Positions 24,551 to 36,550 of a DNA stretch of 64,000 nucleotides are shown piece after piece. Numbering within the stretch: the stretch's first letter is position 1; the number at the start of each line of letters is the position of its first letter. The position numbers were made by a program, and so were the translations under genes. Source of the DNA: Membranipora membranacea (taxonomy: Eukaryota > Bryozoa > Gymnolaemata > Cheilostomatida > Membraniporidae); NCBI GenBank assembly GCA_914767715.1, contig OU612073.1, forward strand, positions 18,662,001 through 18,726,000. Reading direction: 5' to 3'. The notes beneath the pieces are model-generated. The model had not been told where the DNA came from, ran no database searches, and saw nothing but the letters and a program-made list of their open reading frames with translations.

Positions 24551-27276
24551 CTATGTACTATTCAGCCTATTTAAAGTTGGGTTCATATACTTATAAACAC
24601 GCTGTTTGAAAGAATAGCGTTTGACATCAGTGTTGATAGTGCCTTTGATGGCGCCTATCCTTGTGTGATGGTGGGAATGTGACACAGTGACCATTTCCTC
24701 ATTAACTGCAGCTGTACCGGTGATGATTTTAAAATATAACTTCCTTCCTTCTTTCAAACAATGTTTGCCATCCGACTTCAGCCATATGGGCACTGATATG
24801 GTCACTACGTCTTTTTTGATGTGCCCACCTAAAGGCTTTTCTGTTTATGGCCTCCATGACATCTATATGCTTACCCAAATGAGGAGACCAACCATGAGAG
24901 GCATACTCTAAGATTGGTCTGCAAATAGTTTTAAATGATACTGTTTTAGTCTTAGTTTTAGCTTTTTTTAAGTTACGCATAAGCATATGAAGCGTTCTTG
25001 TGGCTTTCTTGCAAATCTCTCTGATGTGCTTGTCAAAAGAGAGGTGTGCATCTATGTGCACACCTAGGTATTTTACAGAAGAGACGTATGATAATTGGGT
25101 AGCATTTAAGTTGTAGGTTTGGGAAGGATTGTTGATGCTGGCCTGTGCCTGCCTCTCGACTCTCATAAATTCACACTTTGAGACGTTAAAGCACATCTGC
25201 CAGGTGTTGGCCCATTTTGCAAGGTTATCTAGATCAGACTGTAAGTCAATTTCATCCGCTTGTGATTTGATTTGATGATATACCAGAGAGTCATCAGCAA
25301 AAAGTCTTAAGGTGGAGTTATTAATGCAGGACGGCATATCATTGATAAAAATGAGGAAAAGAAGAGGTCCAAGTACACTACCCTGGGGCACTCCTGAGGT
25401 TACATTGTGATGTGAGGATTTTGCACCATTCACAGTCACAGAGAGTGTACGTTTGGACAACCAGCCTGATATCCAGTCACATGTTATAGGATGCACACCT
25501 ATCGCCTTAAGCTTTAAAGCTAGCTTCCTGTGCGAGACAACATCAAAAGCTTTAGAAAAATCAAGTACAGCAAGGTCGGTAGGGACATTTAGATCATATG
25601 AGTCCACAAGTTCTGAGATTGTTGTTAAAAGTTGAGTGTCGCAACCGTGCCTTTTTCTGAAACCGTGCTGGCAGTCTGAAAGCAAGTGGTTGGTGTCCAA
25701 AAAGTTGTTGATGTCATGGCAAATTATATGTTCTAATACCTTAGATGCAATACAAGTCATGGATATTGGGCGGTAATTGAGAGGTGCTGTTCTGGAATCC
25801 TTTTTGTGAATAGGTATTACGTTAGCCCGTCTCCAGTCATCTGGAACCAGACCCGAATCAAACGAGTATTGAAATATCATTGCTAAAGATTTATAAATAT
25901 AATTTGCTAGGAATTTTAAGAGTGCAGAGGAGAGGCCATCAGGCCCAGCGCCTTTGGTCCTGTCTAGGGTTTCAAGTTGTCTTAGTACCCCTCTTGGTTC
26001 AATGGTAATTTTAGTAGTCTGTTTTGCGATGTTGTCAATAGTTGGTGGGCATCTACCATCATCGACCGTGAATACTGAACTAAATGAGGAGGCAAAACAT
26101 TCGACAAGCTCTGCTGGTGAGTTTTCACTACAGCCATCAAGTTTTTTAATAGTATTGTTATTACCACGGCGATTTGCTATAAATTTGAAAAGAGGTTTTG
26201 TATCGCCATTTTCTAGCCTATCACAAATGTGTCTATTTAAGAATAAGTTGTAGTCTCTATTCATGAGAGTATTGCACAATTTGGATTGAGCAGCTAGTTT
26301 GTCCCTGTTTCCTTTGGTGTTATAGATGATGCTAGTTTTATGCCACCTTTTTCGACGGGCAATCTCTCTCTTCGTTGCCATCGATAGCCAAGGGCCTGAG
26401 TTGGTTTTCCTAGTACGACTAGGAATATTTGCACTAGCGGTGCGGTGGATACAATTTTTAAAAGTTTCCCATACCCTGTTCACTGGGGCTTTGTTTTCAA
26501 TAAGTTGGCATACATCTTTCTCAAGATCAAAGTAGTCTACCATGATGTCTGGGATATTTGCTTTTTTGAATATGTAAAATGGGGTGGTGTTATTATTCTC
26601 ATTTGTATGGGAAACAGGGTCTTCTGAGAAAAGATCAAAGAGTATTATATCGTGGTCAGAACAACTTGGTTGGCTCGTTGGAGTGGAGAGGTCAAGGTTT
26701 GAAAGGACAAGATCGAGAGTATTGTGTTGGGAATTTGACATGCTGCTGTAAGTCAGTGGAATCTATGAAGGTCAGAAATGATTCATGCATATGGATGTCT
26801 TGCCTTTTTTTTAAATTACATGTAGTCCAATCTATATCAGGTAAGTTGAAATCGCCAACAATGACTTGTCTGCACGATGATTCATTTTTGCACCATGTGA
26901 TGAAGTCATCAACATTCCTAACTGAAGGCCTATGGTAGTATACCGTAAGATCGAATGAAAAGCCGCCGACACTAGCAACAATTGATAACAATTCACCTGT
27001 TTCTGCAGGTAAGACTTGGGTGACAACAATGTTTGAGGAGTCAAGAACGCCAATTAGCACACCACCTCCACGTCCTACAGAACCTGTGCGGTCTAACCTA
27101 TAGAGAGTGTAATTTATACATATTTCTTTATCAGTAATACATGGGATCAATTTGGTTTCAGTTAGTGCAAAGATATCAGGTTTGTGCTGGTTTAGGGCAA
27201 CTTCCAGTTGGTGACTCTTTCCACTGATACCATTGCAATTCCAGTTCATTATTTTAATTGAGTGCTTGTTATTCAT
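24551..27276 (-). pseudogene. LINE ORF2: endonuclease-reverse transcriptase, two frameshifts
   Basis: The endonuclease part (27276 to about 26,728) has NWNCNGISGKS, LTETKL, GRGGGVLI and VVGDFNLPDIDW. The frame changes by one base near 26,725, just before NTLDLVLSN. It continues with SDHD and the RT core: LDFSKAFDVVSH, GVPQGSVLGPLLF and the catalytic FADDSLVY. A second one-base change near 24,745 moves the last part into another frame, ending SFKQRVYKYMNPTLNRLNST. Apart from these two changes the protein is complete (about 905 aa), which implies recent loss of activity or assembly errors. Confidence 0.85.
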
Positions 27277-27329
27277 TATCTGCCTTCTTCCAACCTATGT
27301 AGTCAGAAAATATGTATTTATATTAGTTA

Positions 27330-28289
27330 TTAGGATGATTCACTTTGAACGGTGGCATTCTTTGCAGCTGTAGTTATTGGTTCACCATTATTATCAATAT
27401 TGCACCAAGTTTGGTTATGACTGGTGCGACGTTGTAGATCACCACTACAAACTCTATATTTATTATCTGGAAAGTTTTCAGCTAGTGACCTTCTTGCACG
27501 CCTCATGATGAACTCTTTCTCTTGTTCGTCTTTGGTGAGGTCCAGCGTGGCAAACATTCCTTCTTTGTGTGGCGAATTCAGACTATTAAACTTACGAAGG
27601 AAATCTATTTTCATAACCTCAGTGTGAAATTGAATCTTGACTGGTCTGGATTTTGATTGGCCCTCATTTTGTTTCAGCGAACCAAGCCTAGAGATCCTAG
27701 TGGTGGAATTAGGGTGAAATTGGAGATAATTCAATAGATTACATACATCCTTGTGGGTGTCAACCTTTTCTGAAAGGTTGTGCAATATAGCTGATTGTTT
27801 GCGCTCTAGTTTCTCTCTGGTGAGAGAATCCTGTTTTGCCCTTTCATCAAGACGCTTTGCAATGGCCTTGATTTCAGAACTATCTTCCTTAGATTCCCCT
27901 GTAACCTGAGCATATGTTTTTGTCATTTTGTGGCTCTCTGTTACAATTTTTGTCAATGCATCTAGTTTTGTTTCAAGTTGAGCTAATGAGGGTTTAACTC
28001 CTGGTCCATAAAAATAGTCAGGTAGCTTAGGTTGACACTTAGGACAGTACCATAGGAGTCCTGTCCTATTTATTATTTTAGTAAATTCTGACATAGTAGT
28101 TATGTCCGCCCATTCTGGTAAGCATGTAGTGTGGGTTGACAGATAACAGCAGCTACATTTCAACGCTGGCTTTTTGGCAATGGCTCTGGTACATTTCTGA
28201 CAATTGTTTGGGTTTGCTTGGATAGGTGTTATGCCAGGGCGGCTAGGGCTTGCCAGAGGGCTGCGGGTTCTCATTGGGCTGGGCATCAC
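27330..28289 (-). CDS. LINE ORF1 protein with PHD-type zinc finger
   Basis: An intact ORF of 319 codons. About residues 30-98 carry CQKC, then CSCC, H, C and later WYCPKC, a Cys4-His-Cys3 spacing typical of PHD-like fingers in ORF1 of CR1-type LINEs. About 110-190 are charged and helix-rich, probably a coiled coil. The C-terminal third is basic (RRARRSLAENFPDNKYRVC). ORF1 proteins of this kind bind element RNA and may self-associate. The stop is 53 nt before the ORF2 start. Confidence 0.85.
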   Translation of the reverse strand: MMPSPMRTRSPLASPSRPGITPIQANPNNCQKCTRAIAKKPALKCSCCYLSTHTTCLPEWADITTMSEFTKIINRTGLLWYCPKCQPKLPDYFYGPGVKPSLAQLETKLDALTKIVTESHKMTKTYAQVTGESKEDSSEIKAIAKRLDERAKQDSLTREKLERKQSAILHNLSEKVDTHKDVCNLLNYLQFHPNSTTRISRLGSLKQNEGQSKSRPVKIQFHTEVMKIDFLRKFNSLNSPHKEGMFATLDLTKDEQEKEFIMRRARRSLAENFPDNKYRVCSGDLQRRTSHNQTWCNIDNNGEPITTAAKNATVQSESS

Positions 28290-28379
28290 AACCTAAAGAG
28301 AGTGGTGTCACTACCCCACACTAAAAGTCACTAGTGCGGACTAGGACCCAACCAGCAAAGAGCAAGACTGTATGCTTGA

Positions 28380-29275
28380 AGAAAAACAAAAATGAAAATG
28401 TTTGCTCTATAAATAGAAAAAAAAGAAGAAGAAATTTAGAGCAGAGCTAGCAAAGCAGAAGAAACCAAAGGCAAAAGAAGCAATTGAAATAACCTGGAAA
28501 AACTGCAGAACTGAACCACAGTAAGGAGGATTATAAATGTACCACCCTGAATGAAAAATGAAAATTTTTGCTCTATAAAAGGAAAAGAAACTTGGAGCCG
28601 AACAGAACCGTTGCTCCTAGAGCTGGGAAAACTGCCGAACTGAACCACAGTAAAGAGGATTATAGTAAATGTGCTACCCTAAATGAAAATGTTTGCTCTA
28701 TAAAAGGAAAAGAAACTTAGAGCAGAATAGAACCGTAACTCCTAGAGCTCAGCCCAACAAGGAAAGAAGGTAATTGTATGGGCAAACAACCTCAAGCAAA
28801 GCAGCGTAAAGCAAAGGCAAAAGAAGCAGAGAAACAAGTTTCAAATATCCTAGAAAACTGCAGAACAGAAATGTGCCACAGTAAAGAGGAATATATTTGG
28901 TTATGTATCACCCTGGAATATTATACTGCACAAATTTAATCTACACTGTTAAATCAAAGAAAATATTTATTTACGTCTGCACAGTGATTCTGAAGTTAAT
29001 TGAGGCTATAGCCCTCCTATAGCAGGATGTAAATGATAAATGTCAATACAGATTAAATGGTAGTCTACAATAAATGAAGTTTTAAGTTAAGTGAGAATAT
29101 TTAGACAAAATGGCGGGAAAATATTTATGTAAGTGTGCACAGTGATACTGAAGATTAATGAACCTAAAGCCCCCCTATAATAAGGGGAGTTAAGAGTAAG
29201 TGAGGATGTAAATGGTCAAGTCAATTCAGTATCAATGATATTCTACAATTTATTTGACAAAGATTGAAGTCTAAA
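28380..29275 (-). repeat. Tandem subrepeats upstream of LINE ORF1
   Basis: The motif TGAAAATGTTTGCTCTATAAA recurs near 28,391, 28,557 and 28,683, with unequal spacing of about 165 and 126 bp and associated ACTGCAGAACTGAACCACAG blocks to 28,890. A second pair, about 150 bp apart, starts near 28,958 and 29,108 (AAAATATTTATnTAnGTnTGCACAGTGAT). They lie in the position of the LINE 5' UTR and could be promoter monomers. Confidence 0.65.
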
Positions 29276-29584
29276 TTCAATGTAAACACAGCAATGGGGT
29301 GAGCGCTTGAGAAACACGTCCGTTCAGTCTGAGAGCTAACTAACTTCTTGCCCATTATAGACCACTAAACCAAGGAGTGACTGAACTCCACAGCTGAATC
29401 TATAGATCGTGAAGATATTCCCCACTGAGTCACCAGTCCATGTACTGACTTTAACTCTTACATTATCTAATGATGGACTATTTAAGTGCATTGGAACAAT
29501 GAGTAAGTGATTTGAATCAATTTAAACCTGTTTGAATGTACACTTATTGCATAGATAGGACATCATTGCTGATGACATGCAAAC

Positions 29585-29716
29585 CACAGGCCTTCTGTAG
29601 TTGGTGCAAGTCCAGTGGTCGAGTGCCCCAGTGGCCGAGGCCTTTTCTTGAGAGAAAAGGCCTCGACCACTGGGGCACTCTACCAATGGACTTGCACCAA
29701 CTATAGAAGGCCTGTG
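29585..29716. repeat. Long near-perfect palindrome
   Basis: Arms of about 62 bp, starting CACAGGCCTTCTGTAGTTGG and ending in the matching reverse complement, meet around TTCTTGAGAGAA near 29,650. A few mismatches only. It has no coding capacity and is probably a foldback MITE. Confidence 0.8.
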
Positions 29717-29989
29717 ATGCAAACCCTAACTTATGGAACTATATGACTGTCATGCTTTCATAGCTTCTGTATTTTCTGGAAACCATTTTGGCGCTTGCTT
29801 AATTTGTTGTTTTTACATTGTCATTGCGGCCAGTCAAATTCCAAAATTTCTCGATTAAAGCAACAAATTAAGCACATGTTAATAACCCGGAAATGTTAAT
29901 GACCCCGGAAATGTTAAACCGATTTTGAGCAGAAGTTTCTAAAGTCACAGCTGGAGAGCTGGCGCTTGAGACGAAGAAGACGCAGTTAA

Positions 29990-31240
29990 ATACGCAGGTA
30001 AATAAGCAAGCCCCAACATGGTTTCAGAAGATACAGAAGCTATGAGAGCCAGCTGACAGAACAGATTTGCGACATTTCTCAACAGTTTGACAAAGGAGAG
30101 GAAGTGGATGCCGGTTTCCTAGACTTCAGTAAAGCTTTCGACCAAGTTGACCACAATAACTTCTTCAGAAACTCGCTTATATCGGAGTTACCCCTCAAGC
30201 TACTTTCTAGGTACAGAGTCTACTAGAAGGTCAATCCCAAGTAGTTACAGTTGATGGCCATAGTTATAGCCCACGCCAAAGGTCATCCCTGGGTTCAGTA
30301 ATTGGCCCAATCCTGTTCCTGGTCTACATAAACGACCTAGCTGACTCAGTCATATCCAAAACCCGCATGTTCGCAGACGATACGTCATCTGTTCGACTGG
30401 TGAAAACTTTTTCCAGCTCCAAAAAGATCTAGATGCCCTCCAAGTATGGGAGAGTAGATGGAAGATTGAGTTTAATCCTCTCAAATGCGAACATGTTAAA
30501 TTTACCCAAAAAAGAACTAAAGGAGCCAACAACAACCACATACATAATGAAACAGACATCCCTAAGACAAAGGGTGTAAAATACCCAGAATTAAGGCTGG
30601 AGAGCTCTCTTAGATGGAACGAAAACTTCAACTATATTACCAACAAAGCAGCCAGCATAAGGTGAGGGTTCATAAGAAGAGCACACAATACCATACTTTC
30701 TAAAACATCTCAGAGCAAAAGCTTACCCCATACTCGTCAGGCCCATTCTAGAATACGCATCATCAGTATGGGATGGTAGCCTGACGCAAGCACAAGCAAC
30801 AAAGCTCGAAGCTGTGTAACGCAAGGCCGTGCGCATGTGTTTACAATGTTCCGCGGTCAGACCACACAACTAGCACCTCGCAGCTGATAGAACAACTAGA
30901 ATGGAAAAACCTAAGTACCAGAATGGCGAAGAATTGTACTCTTCCGAGCCATCCACTTTGGTAAAGTAGAGACTGACATGGGAGATTACATCAACTTCAC
31001 CCACATCCTGGCAGTTCTAGAAGGCACAACCAACAGTACCTAATACCTCACTGCAGCACAGACCTCCACAAAAAGAGATTCTTTGTCTCCCCCGCTAAAT
31101 TGTGAAATGATCTTTGTTATCACTCTTTGATACTTGTAGATCCTCCTGTGGCAGGTTAAGGTTACAGCAAATGGTGAAAATCTGGTTATACGATCTATGA
31201 CACGGGCTGATTACGGATAGACGAGCCTGAAAAAATACTG
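29990..31240 (+). pseudogene. Second LINE reverse transcriptase remnant
   Basis: On the + strand, fragments in several frames read GFLDFSKAFDQVDH, GSVIGPILFLVYINDLADS, RMFADDTSSV and, further on, PILVRPILEYASSVWD. These are RT domain and downstream motifs of a LINE of the CR1/L2 type. Many frameshifts and stops show an old, dead copy. It is distinct from the LINE at 24.5-29.3 kb and has no endonuclease part. Confidence 0.75.
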
Positions 31241-31244
31241 GAAA

Positions 31245-32470
31245 CTTCAGATGAAGAAACGATTACTCTACAAGTATCAAGTAAGTATGGTATACTTAAA
31301 TGAGTTCAGTGGTAACTTCAGGCCTATATATAGGCATGTCGGCAAAGAGAAATGCTTTCTCTCTGTTTCTGCTATTTGGCAGCCGCTAGATGTCTGCCTG
31401 GCATCGCCATCTGTTAGTTGCCAAATAGACATCCGTTTACATAAAAGGCATCCAGGCACGTATTTGACAAAGGTGGATTGGTATGTAGCAGAGGAGGATG
31501 GATTGTAGTCACTCATCATCGGGGCGACAACCCCATCTGAATAGGGCTGTAACAGCAAATATTAATGCTCCAAGCCCATTTGGTTGGGTTTGTTACACCA
31601 AAAATTTCTGCTCCAAGCCCATACAAATGGGTTTGTTACAGAAAGTATTACTGCTACAAGCTATTGTACTAAAAATGTTTTCTGTGGCCATCCGCCACAC
31701 ATCTCTGGTCTATCCTCAGCCTATGCAGATGAGTTTGTTACTGCTCCAAGCCCATATGGATGAGTAGTTGGCAACCATCAGTTGCCATATGGCCATTCGG
31801 ATGGGTTTGTTACAGTCACACTTCGAGATTGATACAAAGTGAAATGGATGGCCAGTTAGCATTGCCGCATGGGTATTTGTCATAAGCAGATGGCCCTTTT
31901 ATGGAGATATGTTGCTGATGGCCATTTACCGGACACATTTGGCCCATCTGGAAGAATGGTTACAGCGAATATTAATGCTCAAACAAAACCCACCCGGATG
32001 GAGTTAATTTAGCAAACATCACTCTTCCAAGCCTGTCTGGATGGGTTTGTTGCAGTTATAATGCGAAAAATGTGGCCGGTCCACCACAAATCTTTACGTT
32101 AAAGGTCCATCCACTCATGACAAATATCCATTTCACATTATATCAATTTCAAAGCTCGGCAGTCACAAACCAATCCTGTTGCAAATTTTGCAACCAGATG
32201 GCTTCATGGCGGATGTCATTTGTAAAACAGACCCATCCGGATGGCTATTTGGCAACCGTTGGACACCAAATAGGCGTCCTGATGGGTTTCTTTCACAGCA
32301 AACTCCACCGTAATAAAACCCATCTCTGTCTAAAGTGCATTTGCATCTGTTACAAGCCAATCCTGTCCCATGAATTTTATGTCCGGTAGTATTAAATGCA
32401 ACCGGAAGCCTATTTGTCCGTTGGGCAACCGACGGCTGCCAAATAGTAGGTTCTCATCGCAGAATAACTA
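31245..32470. repeat. Degenerate repeat field with GCTCCAAGCCCAT / GGGTTTGTTAC motifs
   Basis: GCTCCAAGCCCAT occurs near 31,568, 31,611 and 31,742 with intervening GGGTTTGTTAC. Variants including CATCCGGATGG and GGCAACCG continue to about 32,440, some in inverted orientation (GCCAAATAG). No gene is visible. It looks like decayed tandem or nested repeat sequence. Confidence 0.5.
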
Positions 32471-32539
32471 TCAGAGTCTGAGAGGAAAAATTTAGCATAT
32501 TGTTTATACCTGGTTCTGGAAGTAGTTCATTGTGTTATG

Positions 32540-33280
32540 CGATTTTATCTCTGTTCGAACTCCACTGTTTTTGATGGCTATTGCACATTTGCCTCTAAGC
32601 GATCAACTTGCACTTCCAGTATGCCCGTTCATGTCTCCGGCCAAGATAAGCTCCTCTGCAGCACTGCAACAAACTCTGTCCAAAATCTGTCTTTGGCCTC
32701 CTCGTCACAGTCTTGCTGTTCGCATAGGCAGAAACGATGTTATAGGTCTGCCTTTTGGTCACCAAGTTCAAATTGATAATCCCCTCAGATTTCCCGGTTA
32801 CATGACTCATCCCACACCATTTCTTGGTCTTATCCCGCCACTGTTGTGCAGCTTGATGCCATCATCAATGTATCTTGCCTTTCCTCCGGGCCTTTCTCCT
32901 CCCATCTGGTCTCCTGTAGGCATATGTTACGCCTCACCATCTTATCAGCTATCTCTCTACTCTTATTTGTGAGTGTAGCAATGTTTAGGGCCACTAGCTT
33001 GATAGTCGTCTACCTCGCTCGCCTACTTTCCACAAGGTCCCCAACAAGGGAGATGCCTTGGCATAGTCTGGTTCTCTCTGGTTTTATGACAGTCTGTGGC
33101 ATAGTTTTTCCGGCCGGATGCTCTGCCTGTCGCTGAACCCGTCTCTATCCAGGACTGGGACTGGCTGAGTCTTACACAGGATTGTACATTCCTCAAGCGA
33201 ATTTTTCATAATATCTACAAAACAACCACCTCTACTGCAGAAATAACTGTTGGTCTTGTTCTTGACTTTTTTGCTAGTTT
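32540..33280 (-). pseudogene. Degenerate LINE endonuclease fragment (RTE-like)
   Basis: On the - strand, pieces in different frames include LNIATLTNKSREIADKMVRR, ICLQETRW, NLVTKRQTYNIVSAYA, CDEEAKDRFWTEF and a final GHTG. The order matches the APE-type endonuclease of RTE-like LINEs (CLQETRW, then NIVSAYAP, then DLNGH). Frameshifts and stops interrupt it. The + strand ORF at 32,532-32,972 is its antisense shadow. Confidence 0.65.
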
Positions 33281-33284
33281 TCAT

Positions 33285-34185
33285 ATTTTATCCTGCCCCC
33301 TACCTGTTCCAGCTAAGAATTGGTCACTTGCCATAGCACACCAGGACATGTAGGTATATACATAAAGTACATAATTATTTTGCTTTATTTTTATCAGATC
33401 CTATGCGGAGAAAATTAGTTGTGCATTTGGCTGCGACTTGAGATGAACCCACCAATCTACATAAGGTTTGTTAAGTTATCATGAACGGGAAAAATACCAC
33501 TTGCCTTTGCCCCATAAGTGAGCCCAGAGGGTACAATATGAGGATTGAAAAAAAACAAAGCTGAAAGACATAATGCATATGGTAACTCGCAGTTGGGCAG
33601 TAAAGATATTGACATTGAATGTACATCGTATCAACTACCCTTGCGGATAAACTATTTTGGTTCAAAGTTTCAATCAAGGTAATTTGGTACCAAAAAACAT
33701 AATATGTCCTGATTGGGAGGTCTGCATCAACCCATCACCCTATCCCTAATGACAGGATACCAGTGCTAAGATGAGAAAGTATCCATCTGTTCATCTTCAC
33801 ACTATTTCAGAGTGACCTACAATGCTGGTTGGTAAAAAGAAGTGATATGTACGGGGATGTGAACTATCAGCTGAGGTGTTGAGCCGCTTGGAGGTAGTGT
33901 CCATCATGCCTACCGCGTATTAAGATATGGGTATGTACAAAGGTGTTACTTTCATTTTCATTCCATAAGTACTGTAACCAAAAAATAGCTTCTCTCTGTG
34001 GAAGTGTTTATATTTCTATTTATAGAAATCAGCAAATTTTTTCCCCCAGAAAGAAAGTATTTTTACAATCACAATACCTAAATTTGTTGTCAGTTGTTAT
34101 AAGTTTTGATAGCACGAGGTCCTGGGGTTCAATTTCCCCTCTTGTTATGAGAGATCTCCCTGCTCATATCCCATAACACGCCGAG
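33285..34185. other. Spacer without recognised feature
   Basis: AT-rich sequence with no domain, RNA gene or strong repeat seen. Confidence 0.35.
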
Positions 34186-34189
34186 CAAC

Positions 34190-34860
34190 ATAAACAAACA
34201 CCAACTGAACTGACTCAAAAGTCGCCACTTCTCTAACGACAACTCTACAACTATACTGTGTGGAACATTCTTAGTCTACCGACATCAAAGAGGCTGTCTA
34301 TCAGTAATAAACCTATTAAGACAAGAAATTTCAAAAGTTGAAACTTGGTGCATGGCCAACAGGCTCACTCTAAATTATTCAAAAACGTTCCAAATTATTT
34401 TTAAATCGCCAAAAAAGCAAATTGTTTTGGCGGAATATAAAATTGATCTCAGCTGTAAAACATAATTTTTTAGGCATAATTCTTGACTCTAATATAACTG
34501 ATATGAATCACCTCGTGGACCACTGCCGAAAATTCAACCTAATTTTAACATTGATTAGGGCAGCTCTCCCTTATTTTGATAGCAAAACAATGTTTGACCT
34601 GTATTACCGTTGTTTTTACCCACATTTAATTTAAAAACCTAAATTCTGGGGCCATGCCACGACACAGATCTCCATTCCATTTCAGTTTCCATTCTTCAAA
34701 AAAATACATTAGTACATGTTTTTCTGAACAAAAAACCCAGAGAAAATGTCACATCACTTTTAAAACATAAGGAATCATGTGAATTCAAATGCTATTTGAA
34801 TTTTGTACTTTAAAACATGCTCAACTACTAAAAAAGGCCAACCGATCGGGATGAGAGGTC
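34190..34860 (+). pseudogene. LINE reverse transcriptase C-terminal remnant
   Basis: The + strand frames read ISKVETWCMANRLTLNYSKT, then FLGIILDSNITDMNHLVDHC, then TMFDLYYRCFYPHLI and, after a stop, PKFWGH. This is the thumb and post-RT region of a Jockey/CR1-type LINE. Stops and shifts separate the pieces. No upstream catalytic motifs are present. Confidence 0.7.
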
Positions 34861-35985
34861 CTTGTTGTGCACTCGCTTGTCACTGTACAACAAGCACCTA
34901 AAGGGGGTTGAGATGGGGTCTCAGACTTGTGTGCCCGCGCGCCTGGCTCCCTGTCTGGGGGGCAGTGATGACTGCAGCAGGAAGGGGCACTTGTCCTGTA
35001 CGTGTGTCTGGTATTTGACCTTCAAGCTTTACAATTGGGCTGTCTACGCTCTAGCGCAGGCTATAAGACTGCCCCTTAGCTTTTGACATATTTCTATTGC
35101 AATTATCTACATTTTTTGATTTAATCTTTTTTTGCCTTTCTCTGAGTCATACTCAATTGAACTTTATCTATATATGTTATCAATTTTATCTCTAGCAATA
35201 AACACACATGAAAGAAAAAATTGTCTAACAGTCTTCGAGTTATGGTTACCTTTCTGAAATGTGCAGTCTCACACCACTACCCTCCCTCATATCGGACAAG
35301 GGATAGAAATACCCGTATAGATAATTATGACAAACCTATACACAAAATGACCTATTGACCTAATTTTACACTAGTACCCACTCGGTAGCTAAAACTACAT
35401 GCATCTTTAGTGGCTAGTTATTGCATAGCACCTTTTACATGATAATCCCATAATAACCTAATACTAATAGTTATTTTTCTGGCTGCTCTGCGATGCCAAT
35501 CAATGTTGCAGCTAGCTTTCTGGATATTGTAATCTTTATTTCTTTTTTAGACTGCCATAGAAAGACAGAGCATCTTAAAGAAACTCAGTACCATTCACCA
35601 GCTACAAGCAAACAAATAACCACACCTACTGAAGCATCAGTGTTGTGATTTTAAAAAAATTTATGGGGGTTGTAGCAATTTATAATGATTTAAGAACGAG
35701 GATTTATATTTTGGTCCATTTCCATAATTTTTATATAATCCCCATAGGGGAAAATGGAACTCTATCCTCTGTGCTCCCATAGATCTCAGCCAGACCTCAA
35801 ATGTATTTTCCGGTAATTATTTATTCCTCTCCCTGAGAATAAAGCTTAAAATTCATTTTATACGATTATTTTATTAATGGTGTATTTTGATAAAGTATAA
35901 CAGCTTCAGTACAATGTAATGAGTGATGGATAACCAAAATTTTGTCTTTTTTAAACCAAAGACTAAGCAACTTCCTAATAATATG
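34861..35985. other. Spacer without recognised feature
   Basis: A GC-richer patch near 34,910-35,060 and AT-rich sequence around it. No gene or known repeat is supported. Confidence 0.35.
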
Positions 35986-35989
35986 CAAG

Positions 35990-36550
35990 TTGCGATTGTT
36001 ATCAATATCCAGCGCGTTTGGTGCTGTTTTGCTCCAGGAATCTGGTAAAGATATCTGGCAACCATTGGAATATGCCTCGCGTAAGATGACTGACACTTAG
36101 ACGCGCTCTTCGATGGTGGAGAAGGAAACTCTTGTCATCATGTGGGCAGTTTGACTAGTATATTATAGGTCGTAAGTTTGAAGTTGAAACGGACCATAGA
36201 CCCTTGGTACAAATTCTAGGTGGTAAAGATCTGAGTGATCTACCACCGAGGGTGCAAAGGTTCAAAATGAGGATAATGAGGTATGGATATAAAAATTTTG
36301 GTGTTAAGATGTTTGTTGCCGATAGTTTGAGCCGACCCAACAAGGCTTAGAGTGCAGCCAGTGTGAAGCACTGTGCAGCTGTTGAGTACTATATTGACAG
36401 TATTTGTGAGGACTTAGTCCCTGATGTACATGAAAAATTGAGAGAAATTGAATTGAATTCAATGCACTCCACTGTGCAATCAAAATGGTTTTGACGCCAC
36501 CACCAGCATCATTTGCGACGCAGCAAACAGCAGAGTTGTCGAGTTAAGTG
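35990..36550 (+). pseudogene. Gypsy-type LTR retrotransposon RNase H remnant
   Basis: The + strand shows the RNase H layout of Ty3/Gypsy polyproteins: GAVLLQ, LEYASRKMT, VEKETL, then ETDHRPLV and a distal ADSLSRP. In-frame stops and small shifts interrupt it, and neither LTRs, integrase nor reverse transcriptase are adjacent. It is an old inactive fragment. Confidence 0.75.

Larger units (their letters stand above)
24551..29300 (-). mobile_element. CR1-like LINE, near full length
   Basis: On the - strand, an upstream region with tandem subrepeats (29,270-28,380) leads to ORF1 (28289-27330) and ORF2 (27276-24551). ORF2 encodes an APE-type endonuclease and a reverse transcriptase and is broken by two single-base frame changes. 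Two ORFs, an APE endonuclease and a PHD-type ORF1 fit the CR1 branch of the Jockey superfamily. The 3' end is not sharply defined, with no poly(A) seen. It lies between WAVE and the Tudor gene and was probably active until fairly recently. Confidence 0.85.

Noticed and set aside
32532-32972. 146-aa + strand ORF
   Set aside because: It is the antisense shadow of a degenerate LINE endonuclease on the other strand.
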